Source: Mucilaginibacter phenanthrenivorans
GTDB lineage: Bacteria > Bacteroidota > Bacteroidia > Sphingobacteriales > Sphingobacteriaceae
Assembly: GCF_024721155.1 (NCBI RefSeq)
Contig: NZ_JAHVAP010000003.1
Span: forward strand, 62,001 to 126,000
Length of the DNA: 64,000 nucleotides
Direction: 5' to 3'
The notes under the pieces are model-generated. The model had not been told where the DNA came from. It did not search any database and saw only the letters and a program-made list of their open reading frames with translations. Shown here piece by piece: positions 44,758 to 51,970 of this stretch; position 1 is the stretch's first letter, and every line of letters starts with the position of its first letter. The position numbers and the translations under genes were made by a program.

Positions 44758-44964
44758 CAGGTATCAAAATTACGTGAATGTCACTAACGATTTAATCCCT
44801 TGCTAAAATGCTGTAACAAATAGGCTTGGTTATATAAATAGAGAAGCCATCTTTAAAAATGAGATTCATACGGGTTAATGGGAGGAAATACAAATCGTAT
44901 GGACTTTTCTTTTTATGCAGCCTTTGATTCCTTTCCAGTTTTTATCCGTCTGCTCTTTACTTCC
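44753..44964 (-). repeat. Repeat copy R3 (about 212 bp), 3' end of the intact HTH gene
   Basis: This includes the last 17 codons of the HTH gene at 44913-45215 and its downstream region. It is almost the same as R2 at 38523-38732 in direct orientation, 6.2 kb apart. The adaptor pseudogene is cut at its left edge. Confidence 0.85.
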
Positions 44965-45215
44965 CCGCTTAACACTTTGTTTATATCGTCATAACTGTAA
45001 TAAAGGATGCCGCCAATCTTGGTAAACGGTATTGTGCCGTTATCTCTTAGTGTTTGCAAGGTGTTATCTGATATTTTTAACAAGTTCTTTACCTGGTAAG
45101 TCTTTAACCATTTTTTAGGTTCTTCTAATGATTGTCCTAATAATCCCCTGATCTGATTCAGCAGGTTTTTTCCAAATTCCTGCAAGTCCTCTTTAGTGAT
45201 GATTTCTACTGCCAT
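44913..45215 (-). CDS. Helix-turn-helix/excisionase-like DNA-binding protein
   Basis: A 100-residue protein. The C-terminal half is an HTH_17/excisionase-type winged helix: WLKTYQVKNLLKISDNTLQT then LRDNGTIPFTKIGGILYYSY and DDINKVLSG. The N-terminal 40 residues are helical. Such proteins sit beside integrases and control excision or transcription. Its 3' end is repeated at R1 and R2. The nuclease and integrase genes are 0.7-3 kb to the right on the same strand. Confidence 0.83.
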   Translation of the reverse strand: MAVEIITKEDLQEFGKNLLNQIRGLLGQSLEEPKKWLKTYQVKNLLKISDNTLQTLRDNGTIPFTKIGGILYYSYDDINKVLSGEVKSRRIKTGKESKAA

Positions 45216-45548
45216 AGCTTTAATTTGATTTTAGTTCATTTCAGTTGTTGTACGTTGTTGATTCCCTATGAAATCAATAACTTGATACAAATTTGCTTTA
45301 AACAGCATCAGATTTAATCCGAGTTTATCCGAGTCGGATACGGTTTTTTTTAATAAGAGTCCAAGCCGTTTGGCTTGATTGAATATCGGCAATGATTACT
45401 GCTTGATTGGCTTTTCTTGCTATCGCGGATATAGTACCGCTTCGAGAGTCGCATAAGTCAGTTTATTTATCAAATGCATAATACTCGGCGATGGTCGCCG
45501 TAAACAATCAATATAATAAATTAGCGTTGGATGCCATGGTACTTCATC
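45216..45548. other. Intergenic region upstream of the HTH gene
   Basis: About 330 bp without a gene. It holds the ATCCGAGTCGGAT palindrome and a small CGGCGA-TGG-TCGCCG hairpin at 45486-45500, which has the same 3-nt centre as the larger palindromes to the right. Confidence 0.4.
45327..45339. promoter_or_regulatory. Palindromic operator candidate (ATCCGAGTCGGAT)
   Basis: A 13-bp palindrome with a single central base, preceded by a further TCCGAGT half-site in direct repeat. It lies 112 bp upstream of the HTH gene start and could be an operator bound by the HTH protein itself. Confidence 0.4.
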
Positions 45549-45874
45549 AAATTGTGCACGCAGTGCGGGCACAATTTAAAATATCGAAAAAATCCCAATT
45601 ATGTACACTGTGCGTACATAATTGGGTTCAAACAATGCAAACGAACAATACCTTTCAATTGTGCAGCCGCTGTCTGCACAATTGAAATTGAGGCATGACT
45701 TTGGACATTGTGAACGCACCGCGTTCACAATGTGATAATTGTTATCAGGTTGAAGTAAGGGCAAATAGATCGGCCTTTTAATGGTTGGTTATAATTTTGA
45801 CATCACAGATTGTGATGTCAAAATCAAATAAGCGTTGGTGTAAATGAATTGTGCACACACTGTGTGCACAATTC
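45549..45874. repeat. Array of six 29-nt palindromes (13-nt arms, 3-nt centre)
   Basis: Elements at 45549-45577, 45596-45624, 45656-45684, 45705-45733, 45795-45823 and 45846-45874. Left arms are AAATTGTGCACGC, CAATTATGTACAC, CAATTGTGCAGCC, ACATTGTGAACGC, TTTTGACATCACA and GAATTGTGCACAC; right arms are their complements with at most one or two mismatches. Centre-to-centre spacing is 47, 60, 49, 90 and 51 bp. The arms differ but pairing is kept. Five share an AATTGTGnnCnC-like pattern. A 13-nt direct repeat (AAATTAGCGTTGG at 45518 and AAATAAGCGTTGG at 45826) brackets the first five. Confidence 0.85.
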
Positions 45875-45876
45875 AT

Positions 45877-46884
45877 TTATTCATTCTCCTTATCCTTTTG
45901 TTTAAGGATTTCGTTGTTAATCTCCTTGGATAATTGCTCCGCGGTAGGTAGATAAAGCTGGTATTTGCTTGCAAAAATATTGCTGTTTTCCGGAAGAGTA
46001 AACTTTACAACTGTATCATTTTTTTCCAGGCACAGCAAAATTCCAACCGTAGGACTTTCATGAGCTAGTTTCTCAATCCGATCATAATAATTAACGTACA
46101 TCTGCAATTGGCCGAGATCTCCGTGTGTTATCTTGTGGGTCTTTAGTTCTACGATAACAAAACATTGCAGCAACCGGTTGTAGAATACCAGGTCGACAAA
46201 AAAGTCATCCCCATCCAGATGAATGCGTTTTTGCCTGGCAACAAATGAAAAGCCATTACCCAGCTCCAGCATAAATTCCTGCAAATGGGTTATAAGCGCA
46301 GTTTCCAAATCCCTTTCAAAATAAGTCGCCTCTGGTTTCAGCCCCAAGAATTCAAGCACCAGAGGGTCTTTGATAATATCTTTTGGTTCTTTAGGCTGCT
46401 TATCATTTCTCGCAACTGAAAGAACACTTTCTCTGTCAGTACTTAATAAGAGTCGTTCATATAGTTGACTTCCCATTTGACGATCTAACTGTCTTGCAGT
46501 CCAATTATTTTTTACCGTTTCTTCTAAATAAAACTCCAATTTTTGCTCATTGTTAACACCTAAAAGAAATCTGTAATGGGACCAACTCAATTGCGTCCGC
46601 AGTGCGGACACAATTGGGAATTTTCTATAGAACAGTCTAAAGTTATTAAGATTTCGAAAAGAAAAGCCCTGCCCAAATTGTGGCAACAACTGTTCAGCAA
46701 GGTATCCAATTAAACGGTCTCCATATTGTGCCCTGTCTTGACCATGCTGTTCCTCCTCAAAAATTCGTTTGCCTATATGCCAGTACATTATCACCCTCTC
46801 ATGATCAACAGCGCGAACTGCTGATTCCCTCGCTCTATTTATAATCGATTGGATATCGTTTATAATTGATTCATTCAAATTCAT
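45877..46884 (-). CDS. YhcG/DUF1016-family PD-(D/E)xK nuclease
   Basis: A 335-residue protein. The N-terminal half has the DUF1016 N-domain (VIMYWHIGKRIFEEEQHGQD; QLSWSHYRFLLGV near 98-110). The C-terminal half is a PD-(D/E)xK nuclease fold: Asp231, Glu246-x-Lys248 (FVIVELKTH) and Gln259 (GQLQMYVNYY). It overlaps the integrase by four bases (ATGA), so the integrase and nuclease genes form one transcript, with integrase first. The palindrome array lies just after its stop codon, and one palindrome lies inside codons 90-99. Biochemical function is not established for most members. Confidence 0.88.
   Translation of the reverse strand: MNLNESIINDIQSIINRARESAVRAVDHERVIMYWHIGKRIFEEEQHGQDRAQYGDRLIGYLAEQLLPQFGQGFSFRNLNNFRLFYRKFPIVSALRTQLSWSHYRFLLGVNNEQKLEFYLEETVKNNWTARQLDRQMGSQLYERLLLSTDRESVLSVARNDKQPKEPKDIIKDPLVLEFLGLKPEATYFERDLETALITHLQEFMLELGNGFSFVARQKRIHLDGDDFFVDLVFYNRLLQCFVIVELKTHKITHGDLGQLQMYVNYYDRIEKLAHESPTVGILLCLEKNDTVVKFTLPENSNIFASKYQLYLPTAEQLSKEINNEILKQKDKENE
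46588..46616. repeat. Seventh 29-nt palindrome, inside the nuclease coding sequence
   Basis: Arms CAATTGCGTCCGC and GCGGACACAATTG with centre AGT, one mismatch. It has the same length, same centre and clearly similar sequence to the array element at 45549-45577. It is translated in frame as about IVSALRTQL, between KFP and SWSHY of the DUF1016 N-domain. Confidence 0.8.
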
Positions 46885-48146
46885 ACTAATTCCTCCTCTG
46901 CTAATTCAGCCTTTTCAGTTTCTTCCTGTTCTTTCAGTTTGGTCTTTAATGCGTGCATATCACGGTTAACCTTTTTGTCTTTCATCTTCGCATAGATTTG
47001 GGTAGTCGGCAATTTTGTGTGCCCAAGCATTTTACTGACTGTTTCCAATGGCACATCGTTTTCCAGGGTAACCGTTGTCGCGAATGTGTGCCTCGCAATG
47101 TGTGTGGTTAAAACTTTGGTAATAGAAGCGAGGTCACCGATTTCTTTCAAATAGGCATTCATCTTCTGATTACTTTTTACCGGGAACAGCTTGTTCTGAA
47201 CGATCCTGCAATCATGATCTTTGTATTTCTCAATAAGTTTAATCGCTTGTGGAATCAACGGAACGTTAGCGGTTACATAAGTTTTTGTCCGCATGGTTTT
47301 GATCCACGTTACTTTATCTGTTCCGATATGGATATGCTGCGGGGTAAGCTTTTCGATATCAACAAAAGCATAACCGGTATAACAGCAGAACAAGAAGGTG
47401 TCCCTGACTTCTTCCAGACGTTTTATGGTAAATGGATGGTTGGCAAGTTGCTGGATCTCCTCCCATTCTAATTCCAGCCGGTTTACCTTTTTATAGGTGC
47501 ATTTAAAGAGGTTAAACGGATTGGTCCTTATCCAACCATGGTTGAACGCCAGGTTAACGATCTTCTTTAAGTTCTTCATATACCGCATGGCGGTATTATG
47601 TTCAATGCCATGTTCGGTTTTGAGATACATTTCAAATCCGGTCACAAAAGCATAGTCAATCGATTCCAGATAGATGTCAGGCTTTTTAAACCTATGCTGG
47701 ATGTAATCCGCTGTTTTAGATCGAACGGTATTATACTTGGTCAGCGTAGCCTTTACGAAGTCCTTACCAACCAGATCCTCTACGTTTTTGTTGTGTTCAT
47801 CGAATACTTCCAACAACATCCGCTGAGACTCGTCTTCACCGGCATATCTTTGTTTGATCTTTTCGGCGGTAATAAAATCATCCGTTTGCTTAAGATCCAT
47901 AAAGGCCGCGTGGATCTCATTGTTAACCGTAATAATTTCTTTGTTGATGTCCTTGACTTCCTGCCCCGGACCTTTAACAAATCCTGCTTCCGGATCCCAT
48001 TTGATGGGATCAACTTTGCGACCCATTGAGATTTCCGCCCTTTTTCCTAAATAGGTGATTCGCGCGTACAGCGGAACATTTCCTTTAGCATCTGTTTTTC
48101 TTTTGTCAGCCCAGATGAGAACTGAGAACCTTTGTGTGCTTTTCAT
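46881..48146 (-). CDS. Tyrosine recombinase/integrase (CTnDOT-like)
   Basis: A 421-residue integrase: an N-terminal arm-binding domain (RFSVLIWADKRKTDAKGNVP, residues 5-90), a SAM-like core-binding domain (about 110-215), and a catalytic domain with HIARHTFATT (His-x-x-Arg), LGHTKLPTTQIYAK (His and the nucleophilic Tyr). The first catalytic Arg is not visible in TGYAFVDIEKL. Integrases of the CTnDOT type are known to lack it, so this is probably natural. It is upstream of, and overlaps, the nuclease gene, and lies about 500 bp from the 3' end of tRNA-Asp. Confidence 0.9.
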   Translation of the reverse strand: MKSTQRFSVLIWADKRKTDAKGNVPLYARITYLGKRAEISMGRKVDPIKWDPEAGFVKGPGQEVKDINKEIITVNNEIHAAFMDLKQTDDFITAEKIKQRYAGEDESQRMLLEVFDEHNKNVEDLVGKDFVKATLTKYNTVRSKTADYIQHRFKKPDIYLESIDYAFVTGFEMYLKTEHGIEHNTAMRYMKNLKKIVNLAFNHGWIRTNPFNLFKCTYKKVNRLELEWEEIQQLANHPFTIKRLEEVRDTFLFCCYTGYAFVDIEKLTPQHIHIGTDKVTWIKTMRTKTYVTANVPLIPQAIKLIEKYKDHDCRIVQNKLFPVKSNQKMNAYLKEIGDLASITKVLTTHIARHTFATTVTLENDVPLETVSKMLGHTKLPTTQIYAKMKDKKVNRDMHALKTKLKEQEETEKAELAEEELV

Positions 48147-48588
48147 ACCACATTTGATTTTAAATTGTTTAACTACATTAATGTTGAGTTCAAATGAGCT
48201 CTTTTGAGGCCATTTTTGTCATATTAAGTACTTTAAAATCAACCATTTACCTCAGTATTCGGTGACCTAAATCAAAGCCTCCCAATAGGTCACCGATAAG
48301 GTCACTTTTTGGACGAAATTTCAATCAGTCCCGAAAGGACCGGAACCCTCGGCCCCATATAGATGAGGTCATTTGAGGTACTTTGATATCAACCGAAATC
48401 CAGGTGTTCAAAGAGTCAGAATTTTGAGTAGTTTTGAGTTGTTTTCAACCCAAATTAAAACTATCTAACTAATTGAATACCATTTAGTTAACGTTAATTT
48501 TCGGCTAAATTAGTTATTAGAAACAGGCCACCGAATAGGTCACCTGGGTGAGTCATAAATCCTGAGTAGTTATGCGATTTTTTGAGCA
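48147..48588. other. Integrase upstream region with repeated TAGGTCACC motifs
   Basis: About 440 bp without a gene. It contains TCGGTGACCTA (48259-48269), its inverted copy TAGGTCACCGA (48286-48296) and a third TAGGTCACC at 48536-48544. An imperfect direct repeat (GAGGCCATTT...GTACTTTAAAATCAACC from 48206 and GAGGTCATTTGAGGTACTTT from 48365) is also present. This layout fits arm-type and core-type binding sites of an attachment site, but the crossover point cannot be shown. Confidence 0.5.
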
Positions 48589-48624
48589 AAAAAAAACGCT
48601 TAAACCAGATGATTTAAGCGTTTT
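48589..48624 (-). terminator. Rho-independent terminator of tRNA-Asp
   Basis: On the minus strand the stem AAAACGCTTAAA/TTTAAGCGTTTT with an 8-nt loop is followed by a T-run (TTTTT). Confidence 0.78.
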
Positions 48625-48647
48625 ACGAAGCCTTGCGGCTCTTTTAG

Positions 48648-48721
48648 CGGAATGGACGGGACTCGAACCCGCGACCCCATGCGTGACAGGCATGTATTCT
48701 AACCAGCTGAACTACCACTCC
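48648..48721 (-). tRNA. tRNA-Asp (anticodon GTC)
   Basis: The 74-nt gene on the minus strand has acceptor arms GGAGTGG (48721 down) and CCATTCC, with a discriminator G. The D-loop contains AGCTGGTTAGAA, the anticodon stem is ATGCC-TGTCACG and its partner, anticodon GTC, and the T-arm is CGGGTTCGAGTCCCG. CCA is not encoded. Its 3' end faces the integrase, the usual orientation for tRNA-targeted elements. Confidence 0.95.
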
Positions 48722-49191
48722 GTTTGGGATGGCAAATATACGCACCAAATTTTATTACACAAGCTGTTTTTTAAAAAAGTTTATTTTAATCTAAAAAAGT
48801 GCCTTTTTAGCGATTAAATGGGCTTTTTAGACAGAAAAAGATAGTCGCTTTATGTGCCAGCCGTGTAATTTATCGTTATAAATTTAACTGTTCGGGCTCC
48901 AAAAGACCTGGAACGTGGCTTAGGGAAGCAATAATGAGTAATTATTTGGAAGCGCGGTCAATGGGATTGCATACTTTATAAAAGGGCCATTTACGTGATT
49001 TTTATTTTAAAAAATAACGTGTATGCTAAATTTCATTTATTTTTCATAAATCGTATCCGGAGTGGCAATTAAATTTGCGATTTTCGCAAAAAAGCCTGTA
49101 TATTTATAGCCTAGATTAAATAAATTCAGGAATCAGCCCTATCGAGTTGCTAACTGGATGATAATAAAATTTTAATTGTAGTTTTTTGGGG
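48722..49191. other. Intergenic interval between tRNA-Asp and the efflux operon
   Basis: About 470 bp, A/T-rich, without a credible ORF or RNA gene. Contains the terminator of the efflux operon at its right end. Confidence 0.35.
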
Positions 49192-49221
49192 AAAGCCGTT
49201 CATGTTAAAATGAACGGCTTT
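49192..49221 (-). terminator. Terminator of the EmrB-type exporter gene
   Basis: A 12-bp stem AAAGCCGTTCAT/ATGAACGGCTTT between the exporter stop codon (49228) and the tRNA-Asp side. An A/T-rich tail follows on either side. Confidence 0.7.
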
Positions 49222-49227
49222 TTATTT

Positions 49228-50775
49228 TTAATGAGCGTCTACAGGCATTTTAACAGCCTTTTTAAACGGCTGCAGGTAAAGCAGCGGAATTGAAAAAAGC
49301 ATCACCAGGCCCGAGATCCAATAAGCATCATCATAGGTAAGCAGTAGGGTTTGCTTAGTTAACGCGCCTTCAATTGCTGCATAAGCCATGTGAGTGGCAT
49401 CAAGCACCGATTTTCCCTTCGCTACAAAGCTTTGCGTTAGCATGTTGAGCCTTTGGGTAAACGCCGAATTATACGGATTGATATTGGTTAACAGGTTGCT
49501 GCGGTGCAAGCCGGAGCGGATGTGAATAATGGTTGTCAATACTGCAATCCCAAACGAGCCGCCTAATTGACGCATCATGTTATTTAAGCCGGTACCCTGT
49601 CCAAGCTCCGGTCCCTTCAGATCGGCAATGGCAAGTGTGGTAAGCGGAACGAATAACAATGCCATACCCACACCTCTTATTAAAAGCGGGATAAGCACAT
49701 CGCCCTGCCCTGTGGCAAGCGTTGAGTTGCTGAGCATAGTTGTGAACACAAAGAACAAAAACATGCCTGCAGTGGCCATAAATTGCGCCGGGATGCCCTT
49801 GTTAAGCATCTTGCCAATAAACGGCATCATAATAATGGTACAAAGCCCTCCCGGAAACAGTAACTCGCCTGTTTGCTGGGCTGTAAAGCCAAGCAGATTC
49901 TGACAAAATACCGGGAAAACAAATACGGATCCATACAACCCAAAACCCAGCACAAATGAGGTGAACATACCAACCGCGAAACTTCGATGTCGCAAAATTC
50001 CGAAATTTACTATCGGGTGGTCAACGCTCATTTCGCGCCATATAAAGCATATGGTTCCAATTACGGCGGTCACGGTTAATACCAGGATATATGTTTTGGC
50101 AAACCAATCTTCCGATTCTCCTTTTTCAAGGATGGTTTGTAAACTACCCACGGCTATTGCAAGCAATGCAATGCCCCACCAGTCTACCGGTTTTCCCTGG
50201 CCCTCCTTTGGTGTTTCACGAATAAAGGTGTATGCACAGAAAGCGGCAATTGCGCCAACAGGAATGTTTACATAGAAGATCCATCGCCATGAAGCATGAT
50301 CGGTAATATAACCACCGATGGTTGGCCCTACTGTTGGCCCTACAACTGCTCCCAAACCAAACAATGCGGTTGCGGTACCTATTTGCTCGCGTGGCCACGT
50401 TTCAACCAATATAGCTTGCGAGGTTGATATTAACCCCCCGCCAGCAACGCCCTGGATGATCCTGAACAGCACCAACTCGTCAAGACTGGTGGCATTACCG
50501 CACAAAAACGATGCGATGGTAAATACAACAATGGATGTAATGAAATATTGCTTACGCCCGAACCTGCTTCCCAGCCAGCCGGACATTGGCAGAATGATTA
50601 CGTTTGCTACTGCATAACCCGTAACAACCCAGGCAACGTCTTCAAGGGTGGCGCCCAGGTTTCCCTGGATTACAGGTAAGGATACGTTCACAATCGTGGT
50701 ATCTATCAGCTCCAGTAACGAAGCCACGATAACCGTGATGGTAATGATCCATTTTTTAAAGCCGGTTTCAGCCAT
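49228..50775 (-). CDS. DHA2 (EmrB) family MFS drug exporter, copy 3, in an efflux operon
   Basis: A 515-residue protein with 14 predicted TMs and motifs LIDTTIVNVSLPV, GWLGSRFGRKQYF and GAVVGPTVGPTIGG. It is the last gene of an operon TetR-TolC-EmrA-EmrB on the minus strand, 105 bp after the membrane-fusion gene. Together with the EmrA-like and TolC-like proteins it should form a tripartite export system across both membranes. The substrate is unknown. Confidence 0.9.
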   Translation of the reverse strand: MAETGFKKWIITITVIVASLLELIDTTIVNVSLPVIQGNLGATLEDVAWVVTGYAVANVIILPMSGWLGSRFGRKQYFITSIVVFTIASFLCGNATSLDELVLFRIIQGVAGGGLISTSQAILVETWPREQIGTATALFGLGAVVGPTVGPTIGGYITDHASWRWIFYVNIPVGAIAAFCAYTFIRETPKEGQGKPVDWWGIALLAIAVGSLQTILEKGESEDWFAKTYILVLTVTAVIGTICFIWREMSVDHPIVNFGILRHRSFAVGMFTSFVLGFGLYGSVFVFPVFCQNLLGFTAQQTGELLFPGGLCTIIMMPFIGKMLNKGIPAQFMATAGMFLFFVFTTMLSNSTLATGQGDVLIPLLIRGVGMALLFVPLTTLAIADLKGPELGQGTGLNNMMRQLGGSFGIAVLTTIIHIRSGLHRSNLLTNINPYNSAFTQRLNMLTQSFVAKGKSVLDATHMAYAAIEGALTKQTLLLTYDDAYWISGLVMLFSIPLLYLQPFKKAVKMPVDAH

Positions 50776-50880
50776 TTTTTTAGTATATCTTGTTATTAAT
50801 TAGTCTGAAGTCTATAGCCCCGAGTCGTGAGTCAAAAAGTGCTGACTCAGAACTAATGACTCAAGACTTTTGACTTAAAC

Positions 50881-51945
50881 TTAGTCCTTTATTATCACAG
50901 AAGCATTTACGCTCATGCCCGGGCGCAGTTTCTCAAGATCTTCCTTCGACCCGGTGATCTTAATTTTTACAGGGATGCGCTGAACAACCTTAACAAAGTT
51001 ACCGGTTGCGTTATCCGGCGGCAGCAGGCTAAATCTTGCTCCAGTAGCTGGAGCAAAGTTGTACACGGTACCTTGTAATTTCATATCAGGGTATGCGTCA
51101 ACATCGATATTTACTTTTTGCCCGTTACGGATGTTATCCAATTGCGTTTCTTTAAAGTTTGCAGTAATGAACAAACTGTTATCGTTTACAATAGAGAACA
51201 ATGTTTGTCCTGCTTGTACCAGCTGACCCAGCTGCACATTCTTTTTAGAAGCTACACCGCTTGATGGGGCTTTTACTATGGTGTAGCTAAGCTGTAATTT
51301 GGCATAGTCAACATCTACCTGCCTTTGGGTTACGCCGGTATGGGTAACATTCAACTGGCTTCTGGTGGTTCCAACTTGCTCAAGGGCTGCTTTGTATTCG
51401 TCCTGGGTTGCTTTGTAATTAGCCTGGGCTACTTCCAGGTCGGCCTTGGCCTGGTCAAATTGCTGTTGCGTAACCGAGCCATCCTTTATAAGGTTGGCAT
51501 AACGGTCGTAATCCTTTTTAACCTTATCAAGTCTTGCTGCGTTAGAAGTTACCTGTGCTTTTGCGCTCGCTGAGTTAGCAGCATTTGCAAAAATCTGCGA
51601 CTGGCCAACATTAATGTTTGCGCTTGCGCCGGTTTCAGCAGCTTGTGCCTGTTCTAATTTTACTTTGTAATCACGGTCGTCAATTTTAACTAGTACCTGG
51701 TCTTTATTTACGTGGCTGTTCTCTTCAAAATAAATGCTGTCAACATAACCGCCAACGCGTGCCACAACCTGGCTTATATCGCCATCAATCTGCGCGTCAT
51801 CGGTGTCTACGTGCTTGCCGTAGTAGATATATTCCTTGATCCCGAAAATGATACCTGCTACCAGTATTACACCTAATATAATAGGTAATACCCTGTTCGG
51901 TTTCTTTTTAGGTTCTGTTTCCTGTGTTTCGTGTGCCTTTGCCAT
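50881..51945 (-). CDS. HlyD/EmrA-like membrane fusion protein
   Basis: A 354-residue protein with one N-terminal TM (RVLPIILGVILVAGIIFGIK), a biotinyl-lipoyl domain split by a coiled coil (about 100-205, Ala/Gln/Lys-rich), and a C-terminal beta-barrel (LRPGMSVNASVIIKD). GKHVDTDDAQIDGDISQVVA near residue 35 is typical of EmrA-type adaptors. It links the EmrB-type pump with the TolC-type channel encoded 25 bp upstream. Confidence 0.9.
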   Translation of the reverse strand: MAKAHETQETEPKKKPNRVLPIILGVILVAGIIFGIKEYIYYGKHVDTDDAQIDGDISQVVARVGGYVDSIYFEENSHVNKDQVLVKIDDRDYKVKLEQAQAAETGASANINVGQSQIFANAANSASAKAQVTSNAARLDKVKKDYDRYANLIKDGSVTQQQFDQAKADLEVAQANYKATQDEYKAALEQVGTTRSQLNVTHTGVTQRQVDVDYAKLQLSYTIVKAPSSGVASKKNVQLGQLVQAGQTLFSIVNDNSLFITANFKETQLDNIRNGQKVNIDVDAYPDMKLQGTVYNFAPATGARFSLLPPDNATGNFVKVVQRIPVKIKITGSKEDLEKLRPGMSVNASVIIKD

Positions 51946-51970
51946 TGTATGTATTGTTTGGGTGTGATTG

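Noticed and set aside
45549..45874. CRISPR array
   Set aside because: The repeats are the right length (29 nt) and somewhat regularly spaced, but each differs from the next in sequence and is palindromic over its full length. Spacers vary from 18 to 61 nt, and there are no cas genes. This is not a CRISPR array.
47598..48029. Plus-strand ORF of 143 codons opposite the integrase
   Set aside because: A shadow of the integrase; no domain, and the composition is unlike a real protein.
48648..48721. Duplicate of the tRNA-Asp 3' end as left attachment site within the window
   Set aside because: I scanned the likely left margins (27.1-28.2 kb and 34.3-35.4 kb) by eye and saw no copy. A computed search of the extended contig is needed.
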